A DNA stretch of 64,000 bases from Limnephilus marmoratus (Eukaryota > Arthropoda > Insecta > Trichoptera > Limnephilidae), in the NCBI GenBank assembly GCA_917880885.1, contig OU862927.1:36731571-36795570 (forward strand). The letters are read 5' to 3'. This document shows, in pieces, positions 31,322-42,074 of this stretch (the stretch's first letter is position 1; every line of letters starts with the position of its first letter). The notes under the pieces are model-generated. The model was not told where the DNA came from and ran no database searches. It was given only the letters and a program-made list of their open reading frames with translations. A program made the translations under genes and the position numbers.

Positions 31322-31504
31322 ATGCAAGGTGTATATCCCAATCTTTTTAAAGTGATAATGAGTCATCTACCATTTGTGGCAACAAGTGTTGCTTCTGAAC
31401 GTCTTTTTTCAAAGGCAGGGGTCACTATAACTCAAAGCAGAAACCGGCTACAAATAAGCAGACTGAAATTACTATTTGTAAGTTCGATAGCTGGCACAAA
31501 ATAA
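31322..31504 (+). pseudogene. hAT transposase C-terminal dimerisation domain remnant
   Basis: The reading VATSVASERLFSKAGVTITQ then SRNRLQISRLKLLFV is the hallmark of the hAT dimerisation region (normally A-T-S-x-x-S-E-R-x-F-S). Upstream residues (APVNTLKVNILETWQEM) are in the same frame. The catalytic DDE region and BED zinc finger are absent, so it is a fragment. Confidence 0.8.
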
Positions 31505-31790
31505 TGGAATAATTTAAAAAAAAAAAATTTACAAAAAAAAACATTTTATGTACCTATCCAAAGTTAGTGATTATTCACATAGATAAAAATAAAAAATGAC
31601 AAACATGCATATAATCGATAAACGTTTCGTATAACTAAAACTACATTGGATTTCTATAAGCTTATAAAAAAGAAGAAATATCGATATATCGACCTGCTAC
31701 ACCGATATATCGACATATCAATATCGACTTAATTCGATAAACATATATCGATATCGATATATCGATATTTTCAAAAACCTTGCATCCCTA

Positions 31791-33201
31791 AGTATGGTTA
31801 GTAAGAATTCTATGACAGTGATGTTTTTTTAATAACATAAATGTCTTATGCATGTGTAGGTAAATAAATACAGATCCTAGAAATCAACTTTTACATGTGT
31901 TGCACAAACGGTGAATCCAAATTGTTTATTTTTTCGGTAAATCTATGGGAATTTAATAATTTGAATTCGACTATTTTCTGACATATTCCCAAAATAAAAG
32001 TAATGTATTTTCTAAATTTCGTATTTTCTACATAATTTTTTTTTTTACTTTCTCATGTTTGAAATTTAAATATTCCAATTTATAAAATCCGAAAATCTAA
32101 AGGATAATTTACCTATTCTAGTTTAGAAAAAGGTATTTGTTTTTACGGCATCTTCAAAAAGAAGAAATTTAAAATAAATTATGAAACTTTTTGCAAAAAT
32201 CTTGGAAACATGCAAAAAGTTCAATTAGTATGGTACACGCCAAACTTTAAGACCAGTCTGAACATGGTAGGATCATTCTATCTCAGTTCCTTACTTTGCA
32301 ATGAACGTAAGCGACAGAGAAAGATGTGTAAAACATATGTGCGACAGAGAAAAACGTGGGCATGTAACTTTTCTGTACTTAAATTCCCATATTGTGAAGA
32401 TTTCTTTTCAACTTATTTGGCGTGTACAGACAGATTGTAGTATAATACTTTTACAACATTTTGGTTCCGTCAAATTTGAGAGATGTCACCTCGAAAAAAG
32501 GCTCCATCAACCACAGAATTTTTTTTTCATAACATTCGCTTGCTTTCTTTAGTGGCTTAGGTCTTTAATGCATAATTGTACCAGTCTATTCTCATGTTTA
32601 TTAAATTGTTTTATTTCTTATTGTATTTCTATTCAAATGCATTGTTTTCTTTCCAATTTTCTTGAGTGGTCAGTAATTAAAACATATTATTGTGAAAGGG
32701 TGAATTACCTTGATTTATCCGATTTTGCGCAGTCAAAGTAATAAAATATGTACTAAATAGTATGAAAAGTAATAAAACTTACATTAATTATTTCTCTAAT
32801 GGTTTTAGGTAATAGGTACAAAGTTTTTATAGTTTCCCGACCATCTCAACCTTTAATTTTAAATAAATTACTTGTTATGCACGTATTTTTAAAAGTTAAT
32901 TAAAACGGAGTGATTTATTAATACTTAAATGGTTTCCGATGACCGGGAAATTAAATTTACAATGTAGGAATGTAGGTACACTTTAACATAATATAATAAA
33001 GGGTTAACAAAATTTCGAGCAAAGTCTACGCTTCGACGCATATGAAAAGAGAGTAAACAGCTGATATTAAGTCCCCAGCGACCGTTTTTTTTTACCAAAA
33101 CATTCCAAATGTGGACTCTTAATCGAAAACAAAAGCTAGAATCGGGTTATACCACAAAATCGACGCGAAATGAGGTGTATATTCACTGAAATGAAATGTA
33201 C
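31791..33201. other. Unassigned AT-rich sequence
   Basis: Two partly overlapping short ORFs near 32,210-32,550 show no domain. A small duplication (GCGACAGAGAAA) is at about 32,310 and 32,341. Confidence 0.3.
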
Positions 33202-33203
33202 TA

Positions 33204-34105
33204 GGGTAGGCTGAAGAGTAATCCGCACATGCTTGTAAAACACGAACAAAAAAAAATAGCTAGACCGGGGAAAAAACACGATTCTTAAGCAAGCTTCAAA
33301 AGCATATATTTATTTTTCAACAAAGTCACCGTTAAGGCTAACGCATTTCTCCCTACGTGTACAAGTTTTTTTCATTATGTACTTAAATGAAAAATTCTTC
33401 CGACATTTCTCGAATCCAGAACTTGACTGCTGCCTTCACCTCATCGTCCGAAGTGTAATAATTACTCTTGAGGTGTCTCTTGAGTAGAGGAAAAAAATAA
33501 AAAAATCGCAAGGCGAAAGATCGGGGGAGTGAGAAGGGTGTGGAATCGGGTTCAAACGTTAGGTTTAGTAGAGGCTCTAATCGACGCTGTTTGTTCTCAT
33601 CTGTGGAACGGCGTGGTACTCATCGTCCACAGATTTTACGGTTGTTTGTTTGATTTGGTCACGTTCCTTGGATATTCCAAAATGGTTTTGTGATACGCTT
33701 TTGTGATATCAAAACGTGGACGAGTTTTGGATTGTTTGTCGTCTGTATCAATGATCGGACGTCCGCTGCATGTTTCACCAACAAATATTGCTTTTTCAGG
33801 CTCACAATCGTGACATTTTGTTACCCATCGATTAAGAGCATCGTCACAATAAACTCCTTTAAATGACGATGAATCTAAGTAGGAGTCACTTTTTCGGCAG
33901 TTAAAAATTCGATAGCAGCACGCTGTTTACCTTGCGTTGACGTAACACTAAAACAAGTCTACATACTTCCGCTTCTCAAAATACACTGGATAGAACCTAG
34001 ATATACACAAAAAGACCTAAAACTTACGCGTATGTATAGAAGAGGAATGTCACTTCCATATTCATTACTTTCAATTTTGAAAATTTGTAGTGGATTTATT
34101 CGCAC
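33204..34105 (-). mobile_element. Degenerate mariner element 2
   Basis: It abuts TA (33,202-33,203) with a GGGTAGGCTGAAGAGTAATC end. The opposite terminus is not clear, so the right boundary is approximate. Length about 0.9 kb with several frameshifts. Confidence 0.6.
33300..33960 (-). pseudogene. mariner transposase remnant 2
   Basis: Minus-strand frames give, from the N-terminal side, TAEKVTPT, VYCDDALNRWVTKCHDCEPE and GETCSGRP (DNA-binding half), then HSPDLSPCDFF (block around the third catalytic Asp), KRHLKSNYYTSDDEVKAAV, and the C-terminal REKCVSLNGDFVEK plus stop. The order matches mariner transposases. Frameshifts and stops separate the blocks, and the second Asp block is not recognisable. 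Confidence 0.75.
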
Positions 34106-34392
34106 AGGAAATTATAATATATTTTACTAAAGGTAGCTATCTCAGAAAGCATACTAATGTATTGCTGTATAGAAACTTTAATGAATAAAAAACAATATGC
34201 CTAGAATAAAAATTTCGTGGAACGAGATAAGTTTAGTCAGTAAGCAGATTGAACAGGATCCAAATTTGTAAATTTAAGTAGTTTGGTTTATTAAAATTAA
34301 ATAACAAAAACCGACTTGCGACAAAGGCTTTATAGTACACGCCAACCGGTCTAAAGTTGATCAGAAATCGTCACCATAGGCGAGTTTAAGGA
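34106..34392. other. Unassigned sequence
   Basis: AT-rich spacer between mariner 2 and motif-array copy 4. Confidence 0.3.
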
Positions 34393-34400
34393 TAGAAAAG

Positions 34401-34881
34401 GACTCAAGTTACTAATATCTACAGCCTGTATGTCGGACAAATATCTACAGCTCATTGTTGGACAAATATTTATGAGCTTCAGAGTGAGGACTAATATCTA
34501 CAGAGCTAAGGTCGGACGAATATCTATGACGGTCCCAGTGGTGACTAATATCTATGGAGCGTAGGTGGGACTAATATCTACAGAGGGCAGCTGAGCAAGA
34601 GGTTGTACGGAAAACCTAACTTAACCTAATATGACGTTATTCCAATATGCTATACATAATTGCAAATCCACCTCTGCCAGTGCTGTAGATATTCGTCAAC
34701 ACTTTGGTTCTCATAGATATTAGTCAGCAGTTTGAGCTGCAGATATTCGTCCTCACTTTGGTTCTCATAGATATTAATCAGCAGTTTGAGCTGTAGATAT
34801 TCGCCCTCATTTTGGTTCACATAGATATTTGTCCGATTCGTTCAGTTTTTGGAATTCCTGTAGATATTAGTAGACGCCTCC
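34401..34881 (-). mobile_element. Motif-array element, copy 4
   Basis: 481 bp from GACTCAAGTTACTAATATC to GACGCCTCC. The flanks are TAGAAAAG at 34,393-34,400 and 34,882-34,889, a perfect 8-bp duplication. Motif order and core (CAAGAGGTTGTACGG, CTTAACCTAATATG) follow copy 1. Confidence 0.85.
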
Positions 34882-34889
34882 TAGAAAAG

Positions 34890-35189
34890 TGGCATGCCCC
34901 TCCGCCCACACCTCTCTCTGTCGCACGCAGCCCCGGATATACCACTTTTTCAAATTGGGGCGGAAACGTGTGGCGCCCCTTCTAACCAGCGTTTAAGGGG
35001 GGGGGGGGTACACTATGCATGCGCTCAAACTCGACTTAGGATACGTTCATAAATCAACTAAGGCAGTGTTCAAAAATCAACTGAGCGTTTCAACATCAAA
35101 TGAATGATTGATAGAATAACGAGCGCTGGATGCCAGACGCTTTGTGAATGAGTGTTTTTTTCAATCAAACTCATAATTTACGCGGCGGT
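34890..35189. other. Unassigned sequence with G tract
   Basis: Includes a run of about 12 G near 34,998-35,009. No gene. Confidence 0.3.
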
Positions 35190-35670
35190 ACGCATACCCG
35201 CCTCCCAAATTGTAAACACTTACGTTAATTGTAAAATCATTAACTGCGCGAGAATAAATGCAGGGCCTGTGTTGTCTTTGTGGATCGGATTGTGGTGTAG
35301 TGGGTCTTTTTAAGGAAAGGAAGGATAGGAGGTTCTGGGAAGGAAAAAGTATGAGGGGTGGATAGAAATCTGAGGGTCAGTGTGTCCAGGGGTCATGGAC
35401 TTATGAATTCATCTCTCCCACTGAGGTGCAAGACGATGGGTCAAAAGAGTACAGCTGGAGAGGTAAAAAGGTCTTACTCAACTAACCTCTTCCGATCCGG
35501 CCCGCCACGCTGTGGGCAAAACGCATTCGCCGCCAAGACCTAGATAAACCCCACCCCACAAACCCGGGTACCCTGCTAAGTCACCAAAAGTAACGAACTA
35601 CTCGGGGTGATCTATGGCAGGGGTGTTGGTTATCCAATAAATGATTGTCGGGGTCGCGGTACCCACACCT
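35190..35670 (-). mobile_element. SINE-B copies (fragment plus longer copy), reversed
   Basis: A terminal fragment (GCATACCCGCCTCCCAAATT at about 35,192) is followed by a longer copy from about 35,262 (AGGGCCTGTGTTGTCTTTG) to about 35,670 (CGCGGTACCCACACC). Confidence 0.6.
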
Positions 35671-36064
35671 AAACGAAACACGCTGTATGTAAATTATGTA
35701 TTCGTGTAAGTACCTACTGTGATGAAGTCAACCAGGTTTGGTAGACCTATGCCAATATTAAAAAACATCCTTAACCTTGAGACCCTGAATTTATGTAACT
35801 GACCAACTCAATTTATCCACGTTATCTCTTAGTTACCATAATAAACCACCTAACCTAACCAGGGTTGCCAACTCAACTACTTTAGAGCTAGATTTAGCTC
35901 CAAAATGAGGTCGTCAGCTTCAAAACAGTAGTTTAGCTTCTTAGGTCGTTTTTCAGAAAATCTAGCTCCTGTTTTTACACAAAACCTATGAAAATAACTG
36001 AAAAATTAGTAATAATAATATGATGAAACAAATATGAAACTTATTTCCACTTTAATATAGATGA
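35671..36064. other. Possible hAT end
   Basis: A sequence starting CAGGGTTGCCAACTC at 35,860 looks like a hAT-type terminus. A weakly similar inverted counterpart (TAGCAACACTA) lies near 38,392, but no target duplication links them. Confidence 0.3.
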
Positions 36065-36930
36065 CTAGGGCTCGGATAAATATGTATTAAAAAATTCAAA
36101 ATATGTACATATAATATGGACTAAAAAATGTAAAAAATGGAAAAAATATGGAGTATAAAATAAGAATATCTTTCATATTAAACATTGTTTATTGTGAAAA
36201 ATATGCAGTAACAGTTACATTAAAAAAATTATAAAAAGACAGCGAAATGTTCAGATAATTCAAATAAAAAAATGAAGTTTTATTCATCTTCCTCTAAATC
36301 TGTCTTATTAAATTGATTGCAGTACACAATCACATGCTTTTTTAAATTATCGAAATTAAAACTTTGTCAATTTGGTCTAAATATAGCCTTATATTGGCTG
36401 GAAGATCTTTCCACGTCACATGATGTAATGGGAGCGTACTTTAAGACGCCTAGTTCCGAAATTGTGTGAGGCACGTCTGCAGTACCCTCAAAGCTTCCGC
36501 TCAGAACTTTATTAATTGTTTTTAGAGTGTCAAATCCTTAATTTTTGTCTAAAATATACTTTACTTGAAACGCAAAGGTTGTTTATCCTTGGGCATTTTG
36601 AAATTAAACTGATAGATACCCACTCAGTAGTAGTAGGTGACTTGAGTATGTAAAAATAAAAAGACGCGCAAGCAACAGCAAGCAAGTAGATGAAGAGAAT
36701 CAAAAATCAAATTACGACGAAAAATACGCGAGAGAAATGAAACGCGCGCGGCCGTGTGGTGGCGAGAATGCAAACACTTAAAATTATATCAATTTTTGTG
36801 AACTAACTCATGTTTCATGATATAAAAATCGAAAATATGGATGGTTGTGATAATTTTTGTAAAATATGGACTTAACAATGAAATATGGAAAAATATGGAA
36901 AATAAAAATTAGTTTTTCACAATCTATATA
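36065..36930 (-). mobile_element. hAT element remnant (AAATATGGA-rich)
   Basis: It begins TAGGGCTCGGATAAATATG and contains many AAAATATGGA repeats at both sides (36,120-36,160; 36,835-36,900) around a minus-strand transposase fragment. The right terminus is not defined. Confidence 0.5.
36280..36600 (-). pseudogene. hAT transposase C-terminal remnant
   Basis: The minus strand near 36,350-36,440 reads YAPITSCDVERSSSQYKAIF then RPN, followed after a stop by FNFDNLKKHVIVYCNQFNKT and acidic DLEEDE. P-x-T-S-x-D-V-E-R-x-x-S is the hAT dimerisation motif as found in the KRBA2/CGGBP1-like branch. Only the C-terminus remains and it carries a stop. Confidence 0.7.
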
Positions 36931-37554
36931 TGATAATCTAGGTAGAGAACACATACGAGACCGAAAATCGTGTAAATTTAAAATATGTATTTACCTATTA
37001 ATCCGGATAGATGACCGTAACCGGTTTCAGCCAGTTAAAGCTATCTTCAGACTGGTACGAATTATTCTTAATCTTCGGTTTATATACATAGTATATGGGG
37101 GAGGGGTGGTCTACAGGGATTATATTCTATGTGGGGTTCTTTACATTTGTTGCAAGTCTTCTTTGACTGTCGAAATTCTAATTATTTTACCTCGGGTTTG
37201 TAGCTTACTTTGATTTTGTTTGGGGAATACCTTACAAGCAATATGAATTATTAACAACCTAATTTTATTGTTGTCTTGTCTATTCTTAATTAAAGTCGTT
37301 ATTATATTTACGTGATGATGCGTAATTTTTGTTTGATAGATTGTTTTATAAAGGGACACATATTTTACATTGGAGTAGCAATAATCTTATAATGGTCATT
37401 ATATAAAGTAAAATACATATTTTACTTTCGATAACATAAATTAAATATTAAGACAATTTAGTATATATTTATTTAGAAACCGTTTATTGAAAACTTGGTT
37501 TGTATCTCAGAATACTCTACTAGCCGACACCCTGCCCCCCTCTCTCTGTGAAAC
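36931..37554. other. Unassigned AT-rich sequence
   Basis: No gene or bounded repeat recognised. Confidence 0.3.
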
Positions 37555-38174
37555 CTTAGACATCCAAATTTAATAGACGAGTTCACACAGATGAGGGAAA
37601 AAATAAACAATGGCGGTACAAAGAGGGGGAAGATGACTGTGATTCGTTAAAAAAGCAATCTGACAGTATATAGACATCTTGCATTATAATATCACCATTT
37701 AGTTCTTAAAAGAAAATCTGCTTTTGAATGAATAGACCTTTTTACGTGGGAGCGCGAATTGCTCGCCACGTTATTAACATATTTTCGAAGTCCAAATACG
37801 TCAAAGTAAAGTTCGCATCTTTTCACAGTTTTGTTGCCGTATTTAGTTAAGACACTTTTACAAATGTTTCATAATTTACTTATACCCCTGTAACCAGCGA
37901 CGAGCACACTGGAGAACCGCCCACATTCGTCTTGATCGACATATTTTAGGGTGTAATGTATAGCACAAGCTAGCATTTTTGCCGTGTTATTTCGTAAAAT
38001 GTACGATGTGAGCTCGACGCTGGTCCGGATAAGAATGATGACGTCACATTTTTTAGATTCAGGCGAGGCTCTCGCAAGCCCAGCCGGTTCCAAGGAACCG
38101 GTATGGGGAGGGGGAAATAATACGCTTTTATCACTTAGGGTAGGTCTATATAAATTCATATGTCTATTGTCTAT
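37555..38174 (-). mobile_element. CATAGACAT MITE, copy 2, reversed
   Basis: It starts CTTAGACATCCAAATTTAAT and ends TTCATATGTCTATTGTCTAT. The interior matches 27,306-27,904 in reverse (TCTGACAGTATATAGACATC, GTAACCAGCGACGAGC). The flanks (TGTGAAAC, GGGGAAAC) are a decayed 8-bp duplication at best. Confidence 0.75.
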
Positions 38175-38609
38175 GGGGAAACAAAAATAAATTTTCTGGA
38201 CACACCTCCCCCCCCCCGGGATACACGAAAATTCGAAGGAACCAATTTATTTCTACTAGGAATTATTTTATCCCCCCGGTATATTGGAATTTTGGCAAAT
38301 TATTTATCCCACCTTAGGTTTTACAAGATTTTAGCTCTTTTTTAGCTCCTTTCGGGTGTTGCTTGACTTAATTTTAAAAATCGAATTAGCAACACTACCA
38401 CCAACACGTCTTAAAATCGTTGATAAACACAATATGTAATTTATTTGATAGTCAATAGTCTTAACGATTAACAACGAACCGGGAATTTGGTTTTCCCCCT
38501 CGCATCGCATTGTTTTAATCAGAAGTGTTTTGAACACGTTTAAGGCAGGGGAGTTCAGACTTTTTCTAAAGGAGGGCCGCTTGTAATTTTAACTGTGGAT
38601 AAACGTATA
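38175..38609. other. Unassigned sequence
   Basis: A C run at about 38,208-38,217 and a possible hAT-like end near 38,310-38,392. No gene. Confidence 0.3.
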
Positions 38610-38991
38610 CAAGATGTAATACCAAGCACACAAAGGATATTAACCAGCGATTCCTCAGCATATTTGGAGTAAAATATGTTGTTGTCATTTTGCTATCCGA
38701 TGACATTTTCTTTTCAATTAAAAACATAAAAAAAAAAATTTCATCACGTGTCGTAACTGAGTAGTTAGGAAAGTAACGCGTTTGTTGCTTAGTGTGTCAC
38801 TTCAAAAGCGTTGCGTCTCGTTCTAGCAGCACGGTAACACGCGAAATAGCGCGCATAATAAATAGGTGTGAAGAAAAAAAAAATTATGGAAAATAATATC
38901 ATCGGACAGCAAAATGACATCTTCATATTTACTCCAAATGTGCTCGGGAATCGGGGGTGAAAATGTTTCAGATACGTGCTGTTACACCCTG
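38610..38991. mobile_element. TIR element (TGTAACAGCACGTA family), copy 2
   Basis: CAAGATGTAATACC at the left and TGCTGTTACACCCTG at the right, next to TA on both sides. Arms extend over 90 bp (GCGATTCCTCAGCATATTTGG pairs with the CAAATGTGCTCGGGAATCG side). 382 bp, non-coding. Related to 20,235-20,767. Confidence 0.65.
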
Positions 38992-39181
38992 TATATATAC
39001 TATATATACACGGTGTCCGGAAATTAGTAGCACTAGCGGAAAACTAGTGAATCTACATCATATTGTCGATTTTTAAGTTATGATTTATTTTTGAGTAAAT
39101 GGAGTTCAAGGTTTAAAAATTTTATTAAAAAAAAAACGTTGCTGTATGGTTACTATCAGATGTTTATCGTATTGTTATGCG

Positions 39182-39310
39182 ACCGTCGAATTGACCCCCA
39201 GATTCCTACCCACCTCTCATATCTTTTTCCATCAAAAAAACTTCTTCATTTCCCTAAACAGACCTACCCACACAGCATCGCCAAAGATGACATAGGCCCT
39301 GAGGCTGAGA
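39182..39310 (+). mobile_element. SINE-B 3' fragment
   Basis: CCCAGATTCCTACCCACCTC through CACACAGCATCGCCAAAGAT to GGCCCTGAGGC. Both the 5' body and the tail are missing. Confidence 0.55.
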
Positions 39311-39349
39311 ATTTTTGAAGTGAAAATTTCTTTAGCACAGTTTTTTTTT

Positions 39350-39767
39350 GACGGCCTCCGTAGTCCAGTGGCTAAGACTCTTGACTCACATTCCGGAGGT
39401 CGCGGGTTCGAACCCGGCATGCGCAAATAAATTTTATTTGATTAATTTGTGTTATTTCAAAATTAATTCATTTAAAATAATATATAGTATATTTGCGGCA
39501 TGTTCCAGAGTGGAAGATACTATTAGTATCGCCCTGGTGTAAAACCACCATTCAGAATTGAAACGTTGCTTGAAAATGGCTTTAGCCGTGTTTAGTGACC
39601 AGATCTGAATAGCCAGGTACTTCCCAACCTTCCTCTTCCCCACCTCCTTCCCCTCCCCACTAATTCAGCCTCACAACATACCCCAATTGGGGATGCCATA
39701 GTCTCACTGGCTCCAGACGGGAGCAGTTGAGATTCTTGTGCGGTATTCACTGTAAAAAAAAAAAAAA
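39350..39767 (+). mobile_element. SINE-A copy 4, TCCG subfamily
   Basis: Head GACGGCCTCCGTAGTCCAGT with box B GGTCGCGGGTTCGAACCCGG, complete body, 14-base A tail. Inserted in a low-copy repeat: the flank TTCTTTAGCAC also occurs near 44,085. Confidence 0.85.
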
Positions 39768-40784
39768 TTTAAAACAAGATGAAACAAAAAAAAGCGACAC
39801 GAACACATACATCTATAGGATTTAGCCTGCGAGAGAATGAGGTAATATAATCGGTCTCCTCTTTGTAGCCTATCGGTCTCCTCTTTGTGCGTTGCTTTGT
39901 AGTCTCCCCACTCTTGTCTAATTTAGTTTTCTGAAGGTTTCACTTCTAGCGCGTGTGAACTGTTATTTTATTTTATTTTCTTCAAGTCCCCCTGTTTGGA
40001 GCTAACGTCCTATTAGGATATAATTAAAATATTCTAATGGGAATAAAAAAAGATTTTTAAAATTTACGAAAAGTTTAAAAAATGCATCAATCGGTAGATG
40101 GTGGAAAAAAGAGCTTTCATGAATATGTTTTCCTAAGAACAAAAAATTGAATTTCGCCAATAGTTCACAATTCACAAACCACAATTTTTAATTATTTGAA
40201 ATACTGCCACGACCCAAAGATCTGTACAATGTATATTGGTGATCCCTGCAACCTACCAATGAAGAATACTAAATACTTTTATGTAGATTTGCCGCGCATA
40301 TTCAAATTTTTGAAATACGAACTCGGTCCGTCACGTGTTAGTTTTGTTTATTTCTTTGGGTTTAATAAATTCTGGAATAACCCAAATTATTCCAATTCTC
40401 ACTGATTAAGTCCACTTACCATTATTAGACTGGTTATTGTGAATATGCGTACTCAATAATACAAAATAGGTTAATTTTTTTGTAAATTTTAATCAATTCA
40501 AAAGACGGATTTATTACATACAAAAGAGAAGTTTTAGAAATTTTTCGAATAATTGTCGCTGACATACATAAAATATTATAATTTAAATCAATAAACATAC
40601 GTAGTATGGTTCTATGTTCTGAATTGGTTCATGACCATGACTGTTTTATCATTAATGTCTCTAATTTCTTCCGGAAGTCGACTGAAAAAAATTCTTCCTG
40701 GGTAAATGTAATAATTGTGTGTATTATATTTTGTGTCTTATATTTATGTCTTAAGTAACTTTGTTTGGTGATTTCAATTTCATA
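39768..40784. other. Unassigned sequence with low-copy repeat
   Basis: The first 230 bp (GCGACACGAACACATACATC; TTTTCTGAAGGTTTCACTTC) match parts of 44,080-44,180 and 44,850-44,930. The rest has no recognisable feature; a 69-residue ORF at 40,196 has no domain. Confidence 0.35.
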
Positions 40785-40789
40785 CTAGT

Positions 40790-41319
40790 TGGTGTCGCGA
40801 AACTGCGACTCCACCGTTAATTGGCGGTAAATGCTGCAGAGCAAAGCCCACGCAGCCCTCGAAGGACCAGTCCCGAAACTACGTGAAAACTTAGCGTTTT
40901 ATACGGGACGATTGAATAGCATACACTCGCTAAACCTGATGGATAGTCAGTCGATAGTTTAGATCTGTGCTTTTGGAAAATTAGATAAGCACAGATTGGA
41001 ATAAGGAAAATAGGACTCACCGTTGCAGATGGGGCCTCACCGATCTCCAGTTTTGGTGTACACTTCTCACTGTTTAAAATTCGCAATATTCTTATAACAA
41101 GAGGTTACGATACATGCGCCCCGTCTGAGATGTTATTTTGTACTCGCAGGAAAGCACACTGTCACCTCTCCAAAGTTGAGTATTTCTTGCAACAATTTTT
41201 ATGGTGACATTTTGGAAGGAAAGATTAGGTAGGTGGGATAAATTCAGGATTTTGACATATCTACCCACCAAGTCTGCGAATGCAATACCCAATCAACCCC
41301 ATATAAAAACGCGCGAACA
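40790..41319. mobile_element. Solo LTR 2
   Basis: 530 bp starting TGGTGTCGCG and ending GCGCGAACA, with CTAGT on both sides (40,785-40,789; 41,320-41,324). TG...CA ends and a 5-bp duplication fit a solo LTR. Orientation is uncertain: ATATAAAAACG lies near the right edge. Two ORFs on the minus strand show no domain. Confidence 0.55.
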
Positions 41320-41354
41320 CTAGTTTACCTATATGTTTTGTCTATGGGGTAATT

Positions 41355-42070
41355 GAGCCTTTGCCCGGAAGAATGTTGCATTCAACAATATTCTTGTTCC
41401 GAGAAAAATTTATAAAACCGAAACCAGTTATGTTTCATAACATTTAATATTTAAAATACATAAAACATACATTTCTCAAGAGTTTTAAATGAAAAGTCGT
41501 CTAGAAAGACATATACATTAAAGTTTATTACTGGAATTTATGCTGAATTTGTGGAATAATGTTGCACATAAAATTTCACACCCAACGTTATTTCACACAA
41601 AACTTTTTTTTTTTATCTTCGTACGCATCGTAAGCAACATGCTCTTGTAGAATAAACATACACATGTCTTTGATGTTTTTGAGCTTGAAAAGCAAAAAAA
41701 AAACCGATATGAATAAATTAAACCATTTACGTTCGAGATATTATCTTGAGATCAACATACAACATTATTCCACAAAACTGTTTCAACGACTAAAAAGCAG
41801 GCTTAATAATATTTTTTCTCGACAAATTCTAATTTCCTGCATTCTTCAGCTTCTTGGCTTTGAAGTCTTTTTAGATGAAGCCATAAGACATCGGTTTTCT
41901 CCATTTATTCCCAAGAATTAAACTACGCTCAGTGTTCAATAAAAGGCATTATACGGCATTCTTCCACAAACAAAACTTTAAAATGCTGCCACAGATCAAA
42001 AAACTATATTCGATCAATAACTCAACATTGATAGTTTTGTTTGATACAACATTATTCCGGGCAAGGGCTC
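41355..42070. mobile_element. GAGCCCTTGCCCGG MITE, copy 1 (4-bp duplication)
   Basis: The ends GAGCCTTTGCCCGGAAGAAT and, complemented, GAGCCCTTGCCCGGAATAAT are flanked by AATT on both sides (41,351-41,354; 42,071-42,074). 716 bp. The related copy is 61,191-61,815. The 85-residue ORF at 41,664 is not kept in the other copy. Confidence 0.8.
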
Positions 42071-42074
42071 AATT

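Larger units (their letters stand above)
30532..31790 (+). mobile_element. hAT element remnant with ATATCGATA-rich ends
   Basis: The right end, complemented, is TAGGGATGCAAGGTTTTTG followed by repeated ATATCGATA. The left end begins ATGCAACGATATATCGG and carries the same palindromic repeats. Between them lie a LINE scrap and a hAT dimerisation-domain fragment. No 8-bp duplication remains. Confidence 0.6.

Noticed and set aside
32210..32552. Two overlapping ORFs as a possible gene
   Set aside because: No domain, no splice or start evidence, AT-rich noise.
35860..38400. A single large hAT element between CAGGGTTGCCAAC and TAGCAACACTA ends
   Set aside because: The two ends are only weakly similar and no matching 8-bp duplication was found; the interval holds several unrelated insertions.
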